A DNA stretch of 64,000 nt from Gnetum montanum (lineage: Eukaryota > Streptophyta > Gnetopsida > Gnetales > Gnetaceae): contig MNCI01024892.1 in assembly GCA_015680685.1 (NCBI GenBank), positions 419,562-483,561 on the forward strand, given 5' to 3'. Both the position numbers and the translations under genes were made by a program. Position 1 is the first letter of the stretch. Each line of letters starts with the position of its first letter. Below the pieces are notes generated by a model. That model saw only the letters and a program-made list of their open reading frames with translations, had not been told where the DNA came from and made no database searches. Shown here piece by piece: positions 11,891 through 24,918 of the stretch.

Positions 11891-14039
11891 TAACTCAATT
11901 GTGGGGGAGATGGCCATCCATGCTAACATCCTATAGTAGCTCCTCAATTTTTCAACTTTTTTATTTTACATTATTCTTTATATGTTTTCATTTTCTTGGA
12001 TATTTTGTAATTTTTTATATATTTTTCCTTATTTGGATTTTTTTACATGTATTTTTCTTCTTTATTGCCATCAAGACTTTGGTGTCAAATATAACTACTG
12101 ATTTATGGTGGTTCATTCAATTTATTTCTTAATGATTGGATTTCATCATTGAATTTGACATTGATTAATGGGACATTCACTTTCTCCTGATATCAAGCAA
12201 TGAGCTCATGTCATTCATCCATTCCACTCAACTCCATGATGTTTTCTTATTTTGGAAGCATGAGATCCTTTCCTAATAACAACTTATAAAAAACCTGTGA
12301 CCTCGGTACTTTCCAAACTTGAAATGAATCAAGTGGAATTGACAAGGGTATGGCTTCAATGAGACTTATCATCTTTTGTACCTACCTACAGTCTAGAGTT
12401 TTATGGGTATTCTCGTCAATTCCTCATCATTCCTAATGTCAACCAATAATAGGAAGTAATGTCTTTACATGGTGTGGTTCCCATGAAAAAAAATGGGAAT
12501 TCAAAGCACACCCCTTAGATGAAACAATTGGCTACAAGCACTAGTTATGAGATTGGAAAGACATATTACCCATGCTTGAAGGCATCCCTCTAGCTAAGGC
12601 CCTCTTCACTTCCTACTTCTCTTTTCTTCTCTATGTAGAATGGTGGGTGATCTTTAAGTGTGTTCATGAGCTCTATGGGGTCAAACAGTCTCAATGTGCC
12701 AATGCAAAGTCACTAGAAGTGGATGGACTTGATTCCAACTAAGGATGGAACAATATTAGGTCATATGAATCATGAAAATCTACAAAGGACTTCATGTGAC
12801 CAGGATATGGAACTCCATTCCATACTCTTTCCCTCATCATCAATTCTATCCATCTACCGCCTCACTACCTCCTATCATGATTAATTAATGTGTTCATTTT
12901 GGTATGTCTTAATTCTTTGGTGATTTCTTATGTGATTCAATTTTTAACAACCCATGGCCATTAATCATCCTTTGTGCCTATGGACTCCTAAGCATGAGGG
13001 CATGCAAGGACATTAAGAACATGAGCCTATTGTGGGGAGTATCCACTTGCATACTCCTTATTCTAGATGGTTAAACTTCCTATCCCTTAGTCATTTTTCC
13101 TTCAAAACCATTATTTTCTACCTCGGAACATCTAGTTTTTACACTCCTTGACAATCAAATTTCCTCAAAATCTCCTTTTCCAACTCAATTTCAAGCCCTT
13201 TTCAATAATTTATCCTCATTCTAGGCTCTTCTAGCTTCCTCTAGACTCAAATTTCATCGCTCACCTCTTCCCTAGCACTTAGTTTTTAAATGTTAAAAAT
13301 TTCTTCAATAAGCTACATTAACACATCCCTATTAACGTAACAAAAAAAATTCTATAAATTTGTGTCCATACTTAGTCATTTTTGCACATTTTCATCACAA
13401 CACTAGGGGAGTTTTTGCATTTTTCTAAGCCCAAAGCATCTTCCAAGCCCTACAACTTGCAACTTGCTTATCCAATTCAACTTGTTCTTTGACCCTCAAG
13501 CTACTAGAGGTGAGATTCATGTCATGGGGGCCACAAACACATGGTTTATGATGGAAATTTTTTTAAAATTTTTCTAAATCCCAAAGGTTTAACTGATAAA
13601 ATAATATTAAAAATCACTACTCCACACTAAATTAAACCTCATCAACAAACTCAAGTAGCTAAATGAATAAAATAATCAATCTGCCAAGATCACAACTACC
13701 CTAAGTCTAACTTACCCAAAAGAAGAAAGGTATCAAGAGCATTAAAAGTTACACATTAAACATTAATCCTTGGTTATGTTTGTGATCACAAATGGTACCA
13801 AAGAGGGGACTACAAGGAGAAGGACCATCCCATCCTAGGGAGAAGTAGTTGAGAGGAGGAAAGGACCAATAGCCATAACATCCCCAAGAATAAGAAGCTG
13901 AAACCCATAAAATGGGACCTCTTTGAGAGGAGCCCAAAGTGGAATCTATCTACCAAATTCCCACTGCAGAGATCTACTAGTTGTGTAAGATGAGGCACCA
14001 AGGCCTAGGTCTAATCTAGAGGTCACACTAACCAAGGCT
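11891..14039 (+). other. E3 spacer between pol and ORF3
   Basis: No gene. It opens with the conserved TGGGGGAGATGGCCATCC motif at 11903-11920, followed by a T-rich stretch (11930-12070). A block at about 12470-12640 matches E4 (about 23455-23632) and E6 (about 61095-61300). A TATA-like TCTATAAATT is near 13350, and a TCATGGGGGCCAC motif near 13523 also occurs in E4 and E6. Conservation in three copies suggests the spacer is functional RNA or regulatory DNA rather than filler. Confidence 0.65.
12601..12638 (+). promoter_or_regulatory. Candidate splice acceptor in E3 spacer
   Basis: A pyrimidine-rich run (12601-12632) ends with TATGTAG, giving an AG at 12637-12638. The same tract and position recur in E4 and E6, the E6 copy ending in TTTTCAG. 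It could join a 5' leader to the ORF3 region. Confidence 0.45.
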
Positions 14040-15664
14040 TGCTTAGAATGAATTCCTTCTAAGGAGATCGAGAGTTTGGTTCTTAAGGAACTTAACTTTG
14101 GTCCCTTCTTGAACCTGGCACTGGAAGAAGTCTGCACCCAATTGCAAGGGTCTCCCATGTAGCCCATTCTCTCTTCCAATGGAGAGTGGCACATGAGAGA
14201 AACCTATCTCTTCTAGAACAACTAGCAAGGAATTGCCATTGTGAAGTTAAAGGACATAAGCATCTCCTACTCAGTTGAGGCCATCATGGAGGCCCTCGGC
14301 TTGTCCAACACAAGGGCAACATTAGTGGAAATTTCAACTTAAGTGGACCTAGATGCAAAGAAGGAATGGGTGCAATGATGGTATGGGGTGGACTATAAGA
14401 AGTATAGGGCACTCACTAAGGTAGAGAGAGCCTATTTCAAGATAGCTACCTATCACCTAAACTTGATGGTAATGCCTAGTAAGGTGACCACCTTCTCTAC
14501 CCATCCATGTGTTACTCTAAGTCGCAAGTTCCCTATCAACCTCCCTCAACTTATCTTCCTTGAGATAGAATAGTGCTTCAAAGAGAACAAGCAAGGGAGG
14601 AAGACACTCCCCTTCCCATGCCTAATTTACAAACTTTGCAAAATAGGAGGCATAGCCTAGTATGCCAACAATACACTTTGTCATGCTCCTACTACATCCT
14701 AGTAGAAGATGATGAAGGACAAGACAACTACAGAGTTGCTAGAGGAGGAACGGCCATCACCATCACCTATCGATGAGACAACACCAAAGGCCTACATAGC
14801 TATTGAATGTATCAAGAAACTTTGTGAATAGCTATTATAACAACAATAAGGAGAGGTAAGTGGTGGGGAGCCATCAATCTACCAGCCAACGTTGAGCCAT
14901 CTCAATGAAGTCACTAGAATAATTATCTAGTTAGAAGAGACCACCCCCATTATTTTCTACCCAACACATGTAGGGCCCTACAAGAATGAATCTAAGCATC
15001 CAAGAAGTTATAGTGTCCATCCTTGGATAGTAAGAGTTTCCAAAAATTTCTGGGAACATCACAACTTTTTTGGTGCACCTAAAGGAGGGCGAGGGGGCTA
15101 CTATCCTACTAATGTAGCACTATGGACAAGAAATAGCAATAGAAGCAATCATAAATTAGGTGGCCAAAGCATTCAACACTCCTATGATAGTCATGAATAA
15201 CATAGCTGCACTTAAAGAATTATAAGCTTCCATAGGAGCAAGAAGCAAGTGATTGAGTACAACCCAACACAAGGAGGTGTTCAATTGATTGGTTGAAACT
15301 AGGCAACTGCTTTCAAAGATCTTTGATCTCCTAGAAGAAATTACTACTACCTAGTTAAAGTTGTTCAAGATGAAGGACAAGCTCATCTTTGTAAATGCCC
15401 AACTCAAGGCAACCACCATCAAAAATCATTGATTAGCTATCGAGGTTGCAAAATTGAGAGCCTATCATTCTTAGCCCCACCATTCTTAGCCAAGCCATTA
15501 TAAGAGATGAAGCTTTCCTATAACTTCAGCACAAACTCAGGAAGGCTAAGAATGCTAAGGAGATGGTAGTCTTTGACATATCCTTATCAAAAGCTCTTAC
15601 CATCAACACCGATAAGGACTTAGCGCAAGTTTGCAAGGAGAAATTGGTACTCATGAAGGACATT
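14040..15664 (+). pseudogene. E3 ORF3 pseudogene, 5' part
   Basis: The reading frame restarts after the spacer. Conserved blocks include N-F-G-P-F-L, G-E-W-H-M-R-E-T-Y, the V-E-A-I-M-E-A-L-G-L segment, Y-F-K-I-A-T-Y-H-L-N (14422-14461), P-I-N-L-P-Q-L-I and a leucine-rich helical part. This arrangement resembles the putative plant transposon protein domain (PF20167 type) found in some plant retroelement ORFs; that is a pattern match, not a search result. After it, Glu/Lys/Leu-rich helices begin. Several TAG/TGA stops occur. E4 inserted at 15665, and the ORF resumes at 26535. Role unknown; the position equals the env-like ORF of Athila, but I see no signal peptide or membrane segment. Confidence 0.65.
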
Positions 15665-16514
15665 TGATGAAGTGTATTGTGTCTAGCTCTAATATTAGAG
15701 CCCTGATATCGAATACCCAATATCAGGGACCAAGAAGCAATGTCGGATATCCAATATCATGGGGTGTGTTCTGGCCTATAAATATAACACTTAGACACAT
15801 AGTTTGGGAGTCTTGATCATATTGTAGCATAGCTATTATAGTTTTTCTTCTCCAAAGTTAGAATATTTTTCCAAGTGCCTGCAGTAGGAGTCATTGTGTA
15901 TGGATCTTTATTTGAGCATTTTACTATCTGAGCACGACAATGTATGCAACAATAAAGACAAGCTTTCTAATAAATCTTGTAGCACTTTGGCTAGATTAAA
16001 TATTTTATTCATGCATTTAATATTTTATGTAATTTCCTTTAATACTTTAAGTAATTAAGCTAGATTAAGTAGTAATTAATTAAGCACATAAGTACAACCG
16101 CTTTGAGCATGTGCATGATGCTTGGTAATCCTAGTAATATTTAACATTTGGTAACCCAACAGCGTTATACATGTTTAGGATGTGTATGAAAAGTGGGACC
16201 ATATGCTTATGTTAGGATTAGTTAGACATTGGTTAGTTAGTTAGATTAAATTAGAAATTAAATTGCTTCATCCTTTATTTTAAGCACTTTAAATATAAAA
16301 CATAAAAATGATAAAAATCATGTCTTGATTACACTTAACCATGCCTTTGCATATCACAAGGTGTAATTGGGAAGACAATGAATGACTATTAGGGCAAGTT
16401 CACTTCCTAGACGCTAATGTACCAAAAGACAAAGGGTCCATGGAATTCAACCAAATTGCACATGAACACTTAATGATTCATATGGTTGAGCATAGGGGTA
16501 TTCATCGCTCATCA
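15665..16514 (+). repeat. 5' LTR of E4
   Basis: 850 bases, TGATGAAGTG to CGCTCATCA. U3 has several ATATC/GATAT palindromic segments (about 15695-15760) followed by GCCTATAAATATAAC (15774). AATAAAGACAAGC, a poly(A)-type signal, is near 15950. The conserved distal half has two GGTAAYCC units near 16124 and 16150 and the GGTTGAGCATAGGGG terminus. One copy of the promoter block, against three in the 3' LTR. Confidence 0.85.
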
Positions 16515-16533
16515 TTGGTGCCATTACTAGGGA
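16515..16533 (+). other. Primer binding site of E4
   Basis: TTGGTGCCATTACTAGGG follows the LTR end immediately. Fifteen of 18 bases match the intact E5 primer site; the three differences are C-to-T or G-to-A. Confidence 0.75.
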
Positions 16534-16673
16534 CATCTTTTGTTTTGAAATTTTTGCTATCTAGGTAGAGTGAAAATCATTAACATCATTAGATGAACCC
16601 TAAGGTCAAAATCATTTTAAAAATAAATACAATAACTTAAGCACATTGATATCTTATTCTAATTGCAAAATGT

Positions 16674-19100
16674 CTTCTTCTCACAACTGCAATGATACTA
16701 AACCGCCAGTGCCTCAAGAATGTAGGGTGGTATATCCTCATCCAGATGAGTATGTGCCTTACTTCACCTTCATCCTACATTAGGATGAACAAATGTGATG
16801 GCAAGATATAGATGGTAATATTGTAATGCTTCCCAATCAATCTATACCTAGGATGCTGCTGCAAACTCTTAGGAGGTTTGGCATCTAGGATCTTTAAGAA
16901 GAGTACATTATGCATGGCCATGATTATCGAGACTAAGGTCCCACTGAAACACAAGAAGGAGATATCAACACCATGAGAAGCATCATAAAGCCATGAAGGA
17001 GAAATGGTTCACCAACCGCTTGTTGCTACTGAACCAAAATGAGATTAGGATTCTTCCTCTAAGGGTTCTCAACATGAAGATTCTCCACCCCTTGATATTA
17101 GTGATGGGGGCTTGAACATGAATCTAAAGTCCACTATGAACAATCCAGGTTCAAGCAAAAGTGGGAGTCAAAGCAAGGGCTCAGGCAAGCATCAAGATGA
17201 CAAAAAAGCTGACAAATGTGGTCATGACAAGCGTAGAGCAAATGGAAAATACCATGGTGGTGGTAGTCCTCCTCCCTCTTCATCCTCTTTGTTTGCATCT
17301 TCTTCTTCCTCTTTTGGTTTTAATAGACACTACAAAAAGAACAACCATGATGAAGGTGAATAATGGGACAATGATAATTGCAAAGACCACCATGAACAAA
17401 GGGTTAGTAGAGGACATCCTAAGCATCATTGAAATAATGATGATGATGAGTGTTTTCTGGCAACTCGGAGCATGCTGAATATTGAGAAGGTAGTAAAAAT
17501 TCGAACCAAGCATGTGAAAGATAGTCAAATCAAGAAACTTAACATAAACAATATCCCCAAATTTAAGGGGAATATCAGTCTAATCCACAAACACATCTTC
17601 AAGCCTTTCACAATGCCTATGCCTTACAAAATATTGAAAATGATTAATAAAAATTAAAGCTATTTCCCAGGACACTCATTAAGAAAGCAAAACATTGGTA
17701 TCAGTCCTTGGAGCTAGAATCCATTCGCAAGTAGAGTACAATGCTAGAGCTATTCAATGATAAATATCAGACATACTCCCAAGTGTTTAACCTAAGAAGG
17801 TAGATCCAAGGATGGAAGTAAGGAACACATGAACCCTTGGATGCCACAATGGGTAGATACTATTCTCTCATACACCAATGCCCTAGCCATGGTAATTCTC
17901 AACAGGAACAACTTCCTCACATCATAGATGGACTTAAATCATAAACAAGAAGAACTCTTGGGGTCTATGCCCAAGGGAGACTCTCAATAATTAGAGCCCA
18001 TCATATCCAAAGGCTGATAGAGTAGGTAGCAAAAGAAGAAGGAGAGCTGAGGAAATAGAAAAGTATTAAGGAATATAGTAAAGATCCTTCCATTAGAAAA
18101 AGGAAGGTTCAATTTTAAGACAACAAAGAGGAGTCACCACTTGATGAGGTGGTGCAACAAAAAACCTTGCCATCCAAAAATCTATTTTCGATATATTAGC
18201 CAAGGTTGATAAATTCTGGGATTCTTTAGATGAAAAATTCCAAACTACTCTAAAAATTGTAGAAGAATCAAGAGAGCAGAGTAGTGATTGTGACCGCAAG
18301 AGGTGGAGAGAAGCTAACTATACCTACCAAAGGGGTAACGGCAAAGTTGTTGTAGTAGAAGAAGTTGTGAAGATGGAATAAAATGATGATGGTGGATGTA
18401 ACATCTACCAATATGAACATCCTAAAGGATGTTGCCCTATTTTGTCACACTTGCAGGAGTCTGGGGTGTATGTGCTGAATCCTAGACTAATAAGAAGGTA
18501 AGCAACCAAAAAATTGCCTTATCCTCAAGGTAATTCAAGGTAGTTCCACTAGAAATAATAAGCTTATTCTCCAAGTGGAGCTCTACCACAATCATATGAG
18601 TAGTAGTAGGAGTTGCAACATCCATAATCATGGGGGATGCCACCATCAAGGCAGCAATACCCTTATTAAGAACCAGATCTATATGGGTACTATGTTCAAC
18701 AACACATTTCTCCACATGACTCTTCCAATCATGCCACCTTCCAACATCACTACTACCCTCTTGAGTATTACTAAACTCATTCTCCATCTCTTAGGGGGAA
18801 GTCATCACATCCACATTATCCTCCTCATCCTTCTACATATGACCCTCCATCCTCAACTTAGTTATCACTTGCTCCATCAATGTAGGAAGAAATTCTACCT
18901 TAGCTACAACAATGCAAGGTAACAAGGGCTGTTAACTTATAGCTAGCTCCTCAACCAAGTGGTTTAGAAACTAGATCATGAAAAAGACCTTTCTTTTGAA
19001 CCAATAGCCCAAATAAACCACCACACACACCTGTAGCTGGCAACCCTACTTCTCCATCTTCCTCTGCATCTAATCTGTTTGAGTCCCCTTCAAACCAAAC
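16674..19100 (+). pseudogene. E4 gag pseudogene
   Basis: ATG 16674 begins M-S-S-S-H-N, the same start as E6 at 51963. The order is: N-terminal region with P-Q-E-C-R-V-V-Y-P-H-P-D-E; a Ser/Lys/Gly-rich low-complexity stretch (17110-17340); the gag capsid-like domain (about 17500-18050; N-I-P-K-F and H-W-Y-Q-S-L-E-L blocks); a Glu/Lys-rich region; the zinc-knuckle relic at 18395-18436; and a Pro/Gln/Tyr-rich linker. In the knuckle the second Cys is Tyr. At least a dozen stops or frameshifts are visible, so no gag protein can be made. Confidence 0.75.
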
Positions 19101-19104
19101 ACCT

Positions 19105-22100
19105 CCCAAAGTGTATACCATCATGTTAACTCATGCAGTAATCGATTGGATAAAGGCTGATCACCTTCCTAGGAAACTATCTAATCCTGGAAGTCCCCTA
19201 ATTTACCCTCAAATCACTAAGAATGAGCCTTGTAAGGCTCTTATAGATTCATGTTCTAGTGTTAATCTAATTTTCCATGAGATGTATAAAGCCTAGAACC
19301 TACCTTCACTCAAGGAGAGAAACATCCATCTCAAGTTGGCTAATCAATCCATCACTATTCCCTTGGGACTAGTGAAGGACATTATGACCACCATTTATCA
19401 ATTTCCTAGTGATCCAAGTGGATAATTACAAGGGGGACTTTCCAATCTTCATGGGAAGGGCTTCGCTAAGTATTGTTGATGCACAATTGGGGATTCAAGA
19501 TCTTTCCCTTAAAATCTCTAAAGGAAATATATTCAGAAAGATCAAGAAGAAGAAAGTTCCATGCATCATGTACAGTGATACAAGGTGTAACTGTGTGTAG
19601 AAACTATGTGTTGTTACCAATGTATCTATCAAAGCATGCAGTCAGTATGTTGATATATCTAACACTCAAAGATGCTTATATGTAGCAACCACAAAGCAAG
19701 AGAGCACCCAATGGTTGATAGTTGACCTTAAGAGTAGTTCAACACTTTGCATGAAACCTACTGAGCCTAACATGTGCCTATGTGGAAGGCATGGATGACC
19801 TAGAGCAAGTTCATCACCAACTCTTCATTGATGAAATTGATGATACCAATTGGGGAGAGTTGGAAATTCCTAAAAATTTTAAACAAGAGCTCTTAGATTT
19901 GAAAACTCTACCTACCGGCATGGAGTATGCATTTTTGACAAATGGCAAGCTAGTAATCATCAATGTCAATCTTACTCCTAAATAGAAATAGATGTTATTA
20001 AAGGTGGTTAACAAATGGCCAATATTCTTTGCTTAGTCATATCCTAAGCTCATAGGGATTAATCCTAGGATATTCCAGCATTGTATCTACATTGATCCAG
20101 CCATGAAGCCAAAGAGGTAGCTACATCAGTAGTTGAATCCCAAATTGAAGTAGATCATCAAAGAGGAAATCGAACAACTCCTCAAGGTGGGATTTATCTA
20201 TCCCATTGCGAATAGTGAGTGGGTTAGCCTACTTATGATTATGCCAAAGAAAGGTGACAAGTAGCAGGTCTGCATTGATTTTTGGCTATTGAATATGGCA
20301 ACATTCAAAGATCTCTTTCCATTCTCATTTGTGGATTAAGTGTTGGACACTATTTCTAGGCACTACTATTATAACTTCCTGGATGGTTATAATGACTATA
20401 ACCAAATCCAAATCACACTAGAGGATCAAGTAAAGACAACATTCATGAGTTCTTGGGGGACTTTTGCATATCGAAAGATGCCTTTTGTCCTATGTAATGC
20501 CCTTGCAACATTCCAATGCTTGGTCTTGAGCATTTTTCCACAATAGATTGGTTCTGGTGTGGAAGTCTTCATGGATGACTTCTCCACTTATGGTGCCACA
20601 TTTGAGCAAGCCTTGGACCACTTTGAGAAAGTTCTTAAATGGTGTGTGGAGACAAACCTTTAGCTCAATTGGCAAAAGAGCCATTTGATGGGCTAGGAGG
20701 GCATTGTAATCGGGCATAAAATTTCTCAAGCAAGGATTGAGGTAGACCCTGAAAAGATAAAGGTCATCCAAGGAATGACTAGCCAACCAAAAATCATTAA
20801 AGATGTTTGGCCACTCCTTGGACATGCTAGCTACTCCCAACATTTTATATAAAATTTCTCTATGATTGCAAATCATTGGTTGAGCTTACAAAGAAATATG
20901 CTTCATTCATTTGGACCAAGGAATGTGAAAATTCATTCTAGAGCCTCAAGTAGAAGTTCATAGAGACTCCAATTTTGCAAGCACTAGACTAGTTCAGATC
21001 ATTTAACTTCATGATGGATGCATCAAATTATGCCTTGGAAACCATGCTTACATAGTTGGACAATCAAAAACATCCTTATTACATTCACTCTGTAAGCCAA
21101 CGCATTGTGGATGCATAGCTAAACTACACCACCATAGAAAAATATTTAATTGCAGTGGTGTTTACCTTAGAGAAATTTAGGTACTATGTGCTTAGATACA
21201 AGATGTTTATGCACACAAAGCATAATGCAATTCGCTTCCTAATGAATAAGCCAATGGTGAGCCCTTATGTCATACACCGGTTGGTGATCTTATAGGAATT
21301 TGATCTTACAATGGTAGATCAAAAGGAAACTAAGAATGTGGTTGATGACCACTTGTCTCAATTGAGATGGAACAAAAAAGAGGAGGAAAGCCCACTATCT
21401 AATTATTTTCCTAATGAACTCCTCTTTGTTGAGGATATAACTAAATAATTGCCCACTAAGCCTAAATGGTATGATGACATTCTCACCTATCTTCTCACTC
21501 AAGAGATGCCACAAGAGTTGGACCATAGGAAGAAACAACAGTTTCTTCACAAGGTGAAATACTTCATGAAGATCAATAGGCACCTCTACAAGGTGTGCAT
21601 CGATGGCCTAGTTTGTTGGTATGTCCCTGATGCTAATCAACTATGCGTTCTCCAAGATGCTCATGAGGGTCTTTGTGGGGGCCACTATGCTAGGAGATGC
21701 AAGGCCATTAAGATCTTGATGGTAGGGTATTATTGGCCAACCATCTTCAGAAATGTTCATCAATTTGTCTACTCTTATGAATGTTGCCAACACGATGGTG
21801 GAATGACTGCTCATATGGAGGGTCCTCAATAGTGGATCCAACCATTAGAACCCTACAACATATAGGGCATTGACTTCATGGGTCCCATCACACCCATGTC
21901 AAATGGGAAGGCATACATCATAGTCACTATTGACTATTATATGAAATGGGCAGAAGCAACAGTTGTCACTGACTGTACATCTTCTACTATTGCTCGGTTT
22001 GTACAATAGAATGTTGTAAATAGGTTTGGTATGCCACATGCATTAATTTCTAATAATGGAACCCACTTTATAGGCACTACATTTTGGAAGCTCATGCAAC

Positions 22101-22795
22101 ACTTAGGGGTTGAGCATAAATTAACAACAACTTATCATCCCCAAGCTAATGATTAGGTTGAGGTTACAAATAGGGAAATCACTAAGATCTTAACAAGAAT
22201 AGTTAGCAAATATAGGAGATATTGGAGCATGAAACTCAATGATGTCCTTTGGGCCTACTAACCCACCTAGAAGCTTCCTATAGGCTACTCTCCCTATGAG
22301 CTGATGTACAGAAAATTACCGACTCTTCCTATTCAAACCAAGCTTCATACACTTTCAATAGCCTGTAATCTTAACCTTGACTTAAGTCTAGCACAAAAAG
22401 AAAGATTAATGAATCTCACCCTGCTAAACAAAAATTGAGTGGTGGCCCTATCATCTAACAAGTTGCAAAAGGAATTTAATAAAAAATGCCATGACCTTAG
22501 AATTAGGAAAGTCAAATTTCAATTAGGAGATAAGGTCCTCTACTGGAACCCCACACATGTGCCATAATGAACCAAGTTCCAAACACTGTGGGAAGGCCCT
22601 TATACTATTTCTAAAACCTTTTCTTCTAGGGTCATGTTGATCTATAAACCTAAGAGCCTAGACAAGAAATAATTAGTCAACATGTAACAAATTAAACCTT
22701 TCCATGAGTATAAGGAAGCTAGTGGCCACAACACCTCCTTGGATGGACAACCATGCTTGATTTTTCAAATCTCCTCCTTCAAACTTAGTTGTGGG
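19105..22795 (+). pseudogene. E4 pol pseudogene (protease, RT, RNase H, integrase)
   Basis: Protease lies at about 19110-19600, with A-L-I-D-S-C in place of the usual D-S/T-G. RT is at about 20090-20830, with F-M-D-D-F intact at 20568-20579. RNase H is at about 20880-21400 (D-A-S-N-Y-A block, then D-D-H-L-S-Q-L). Integrase is at about 21440-22720. The longest open piece, 21449-21832, covers the integrase zinc finger region. The first catalytic Asp (G-I-D-F-M-G-P) is kept, the second reads Asn at 22052-22054, and the Glu is kept. A G-D-K-V-L-Y-W block and a W-E-G-P-Y block mark the integrase C-terminus. Stops, mostly TAG, interrupt it many times. It is the best preserved integrase here but not translatable. 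Confidence 0.82.
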
Positions 22796-24907
22796 GGAGA
22801 TGGCCATCCATGCTAATCATATAAATGGCTCCTTAGTTTTTTTTGTTTTTTGTTTTACACATTTTTATTTTAAATTTTGTTATATTTACATCCTTTTTGC
22901 TTTTCTAACTTTTACTATTTTATACCATTTTTTTGTTTTACAACATTGTTAATATGTTTTATTTTTCTTAAATATTTTACAACTTCTTGTATATTTTTTT
23001 TATTTTGATGTGATTTTCTTATTGTGTTCTAATAATAACATGCCTTATTGCCAATAGGGTACAATGTGGTTTGCTTTATGTGGCCATGTGCTATCTAGTT
23101 ATTTGATTGTTAGTGTCTGGATTTTAGCTTTGAATTTTATTATTAATAACTAAGACATGGTTTCTATTTCATGAAAGAAGTAATGAGTCCACGTCATCCA
23201 CCCATCCACAAACTCTATGGCGTTTCCGATTCTAAAAGTATGAGATCCCTTTTCTTAATAAACTTTTAACGAACTTATGACCTTGGAAGTTTTTGGACTT
23301 GAAAAGGATTCAAGGGCTTGAACAAGGTGTGACTTCAAGGGAACTGAATACTCTTTATACCCTTCTACTTTCTCAAGTGCATGAGTGTTCTCATGGATTT
23401 CTTACCGTTCCATGTCAACCACTAACAAGAAGTTGAATAAGTCTTTGCATGATGTGATTCCCATCCAAAATAATAATAATAATAATAATGGGAATTCAAA
23501 GAACACCCCTTAGATAGAATAATGGACTATAAGCACTGGTTATGGAACTTAAAAGACATGTTACCCATGCTTGAAGGTCCCTTTTAACTAAGGCCCTTTC
23601 TCACTTCCTACTTCTCTTTTCTTCTCCATAAGGAATGATAATTAATCTATGGGAGCACTCTTGTGTCTCAAGGAGGTGGACTGGTCTTAGAGTGACAATG
23701 TGAAGTCACTAAATATGGTTGGTTTTGGTTTGGACTAAGGATGCATTTTATCAAGTCATTTAACCACAAAATTCACATGGGACTTCATGTGATCTTAATC
23801 AGGAACTCCATTTCACTTTCTCTCTCTCTCATCTATCTATGCTTTCCATGCCTCACCTCACTACCAGTGTTCATGTCCTTGTTTGATGTCTTAGTTTGAT
23901 GTGTCAAAATTCTTAGGTAGTTGCTTCCTAATTTTCATACTTATCTTTCTATAATCATTAATCATCCATAGGGCCCATGGACTCCTTGGTTTGAGGATAT
24001 GCAAGGACAACAAAGGGAATGTGCTTGCTTTTGGAAGGATCCACTTGCATACCTTTTGATTGGAATAGTTAATCTCTTTATCCTTAGGCATTCTCACAAT
24101 CAATTCCTTTTATGTGCCCCATCAATGACAACTAATTATGTGCATCTTCACAATGTTTCTCAGTGCAACCCTCTTTTTTGTTGTTGTGAATTCTTTAATC
24201 CTCTTTAAGCATTTCATTACATTTGGGCTTTTTAGAATTTAATGATGAGCTGCCTATCCATTTCATCCCATTTTTCAGTCTTCCCACTACTGGAGGTATG
24301 TTCTATATCATGGGGGCCACTCAATTGTTTTTTTTTTTTTGATGATCAATTTTTTAAAAAAAATTTCTAACTTCCACAAAGATTTAACTAAGGACTAATA
24401 CTAACATCATCAATCCATGAAGTTAAACCCTTTCAACGAACTCTGATAGCCATTGAAATCAAATACTATTAAAAGAATTAATCCACCATAATCACAACCT
24501 AGCCAGGTGTAATTGTCGATGAGACAAGGTATCTAAAAGCTCTAAGTTACATATTACACACTAATCTATGATTTTGTTGTGATTGTGGAAGGATGCATGG
24601 ACTAGAAGTGGGATTTTCTTCACCAAGGAATAAGCAATAGCACCATGTGACGAGGCCCCTTCATTATCATTGAATCTTCTCTCTTATTCTTTCACTACCA
24701 AAGGAGTTGGATGTCAGTTTTGACCAAGGTGTTTAATTCTAACACCCAATTTTGTAAAAGATTATAAATCCATTATACTTGAACACTTAGAATCTATCTG
24801 TTTTATCTAAGTCAGTTTACATGTCAGTAAATAATCCCATACCTTCTTAATATTTTGTAAGGGACTTGTTCCTTCTTTTGTGTACTTGAGGATGAGTTTT
24901 CATTTAG
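22796..24907 (+). other. E4 spacer and 3' non-coding region, ORF3 absent
   Basis: No gene. It opens with the TGGGGGAGATGGCCATCC motif (22793-22810), then T-rich DNA and a (AAT)n run at about 23468-23488. The conserved block with pyrimidine tract and AG ends at 23632, and TCATGGGGGCCACTCA lies near 24308. Up to about 24700 it tracks the spacers of E3 and E6. It then jumps to the AATAATCCCATACC stretch found just before the polypurine tracts, so the ORF3 coding region is deleted. Confidence 0.7.
23593..23632 (+). promoter_or_regulatory. Candidate splice acceptor in E4 spacer
   Basis: A pyrimidine-rich run (23595-23627) is followed by CATAAG with AG at 23631-23632. It sits at the same place as the tracts ending at 12638 in E3 and 61296 in E6. 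Confidence 0.4.
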
Positions 24908-24918
24908 TCGTGTGGGTA
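24902..24918 (+). other. Polypurine tract of E4
   Basis: ATTTAGTCGTGTGGGTA directly precedes the 3' LTR start TGATGAAGTG. It matches the tract at 306-323 and the minus-strand tract at 30893-30906. Confidence 0.7.

Noticed and set aside
17161-17478. Met-rich 105-residue frame
   Set aside because: Shadow frame of the E4 gag low-complexity region; the true gag frame is offset.
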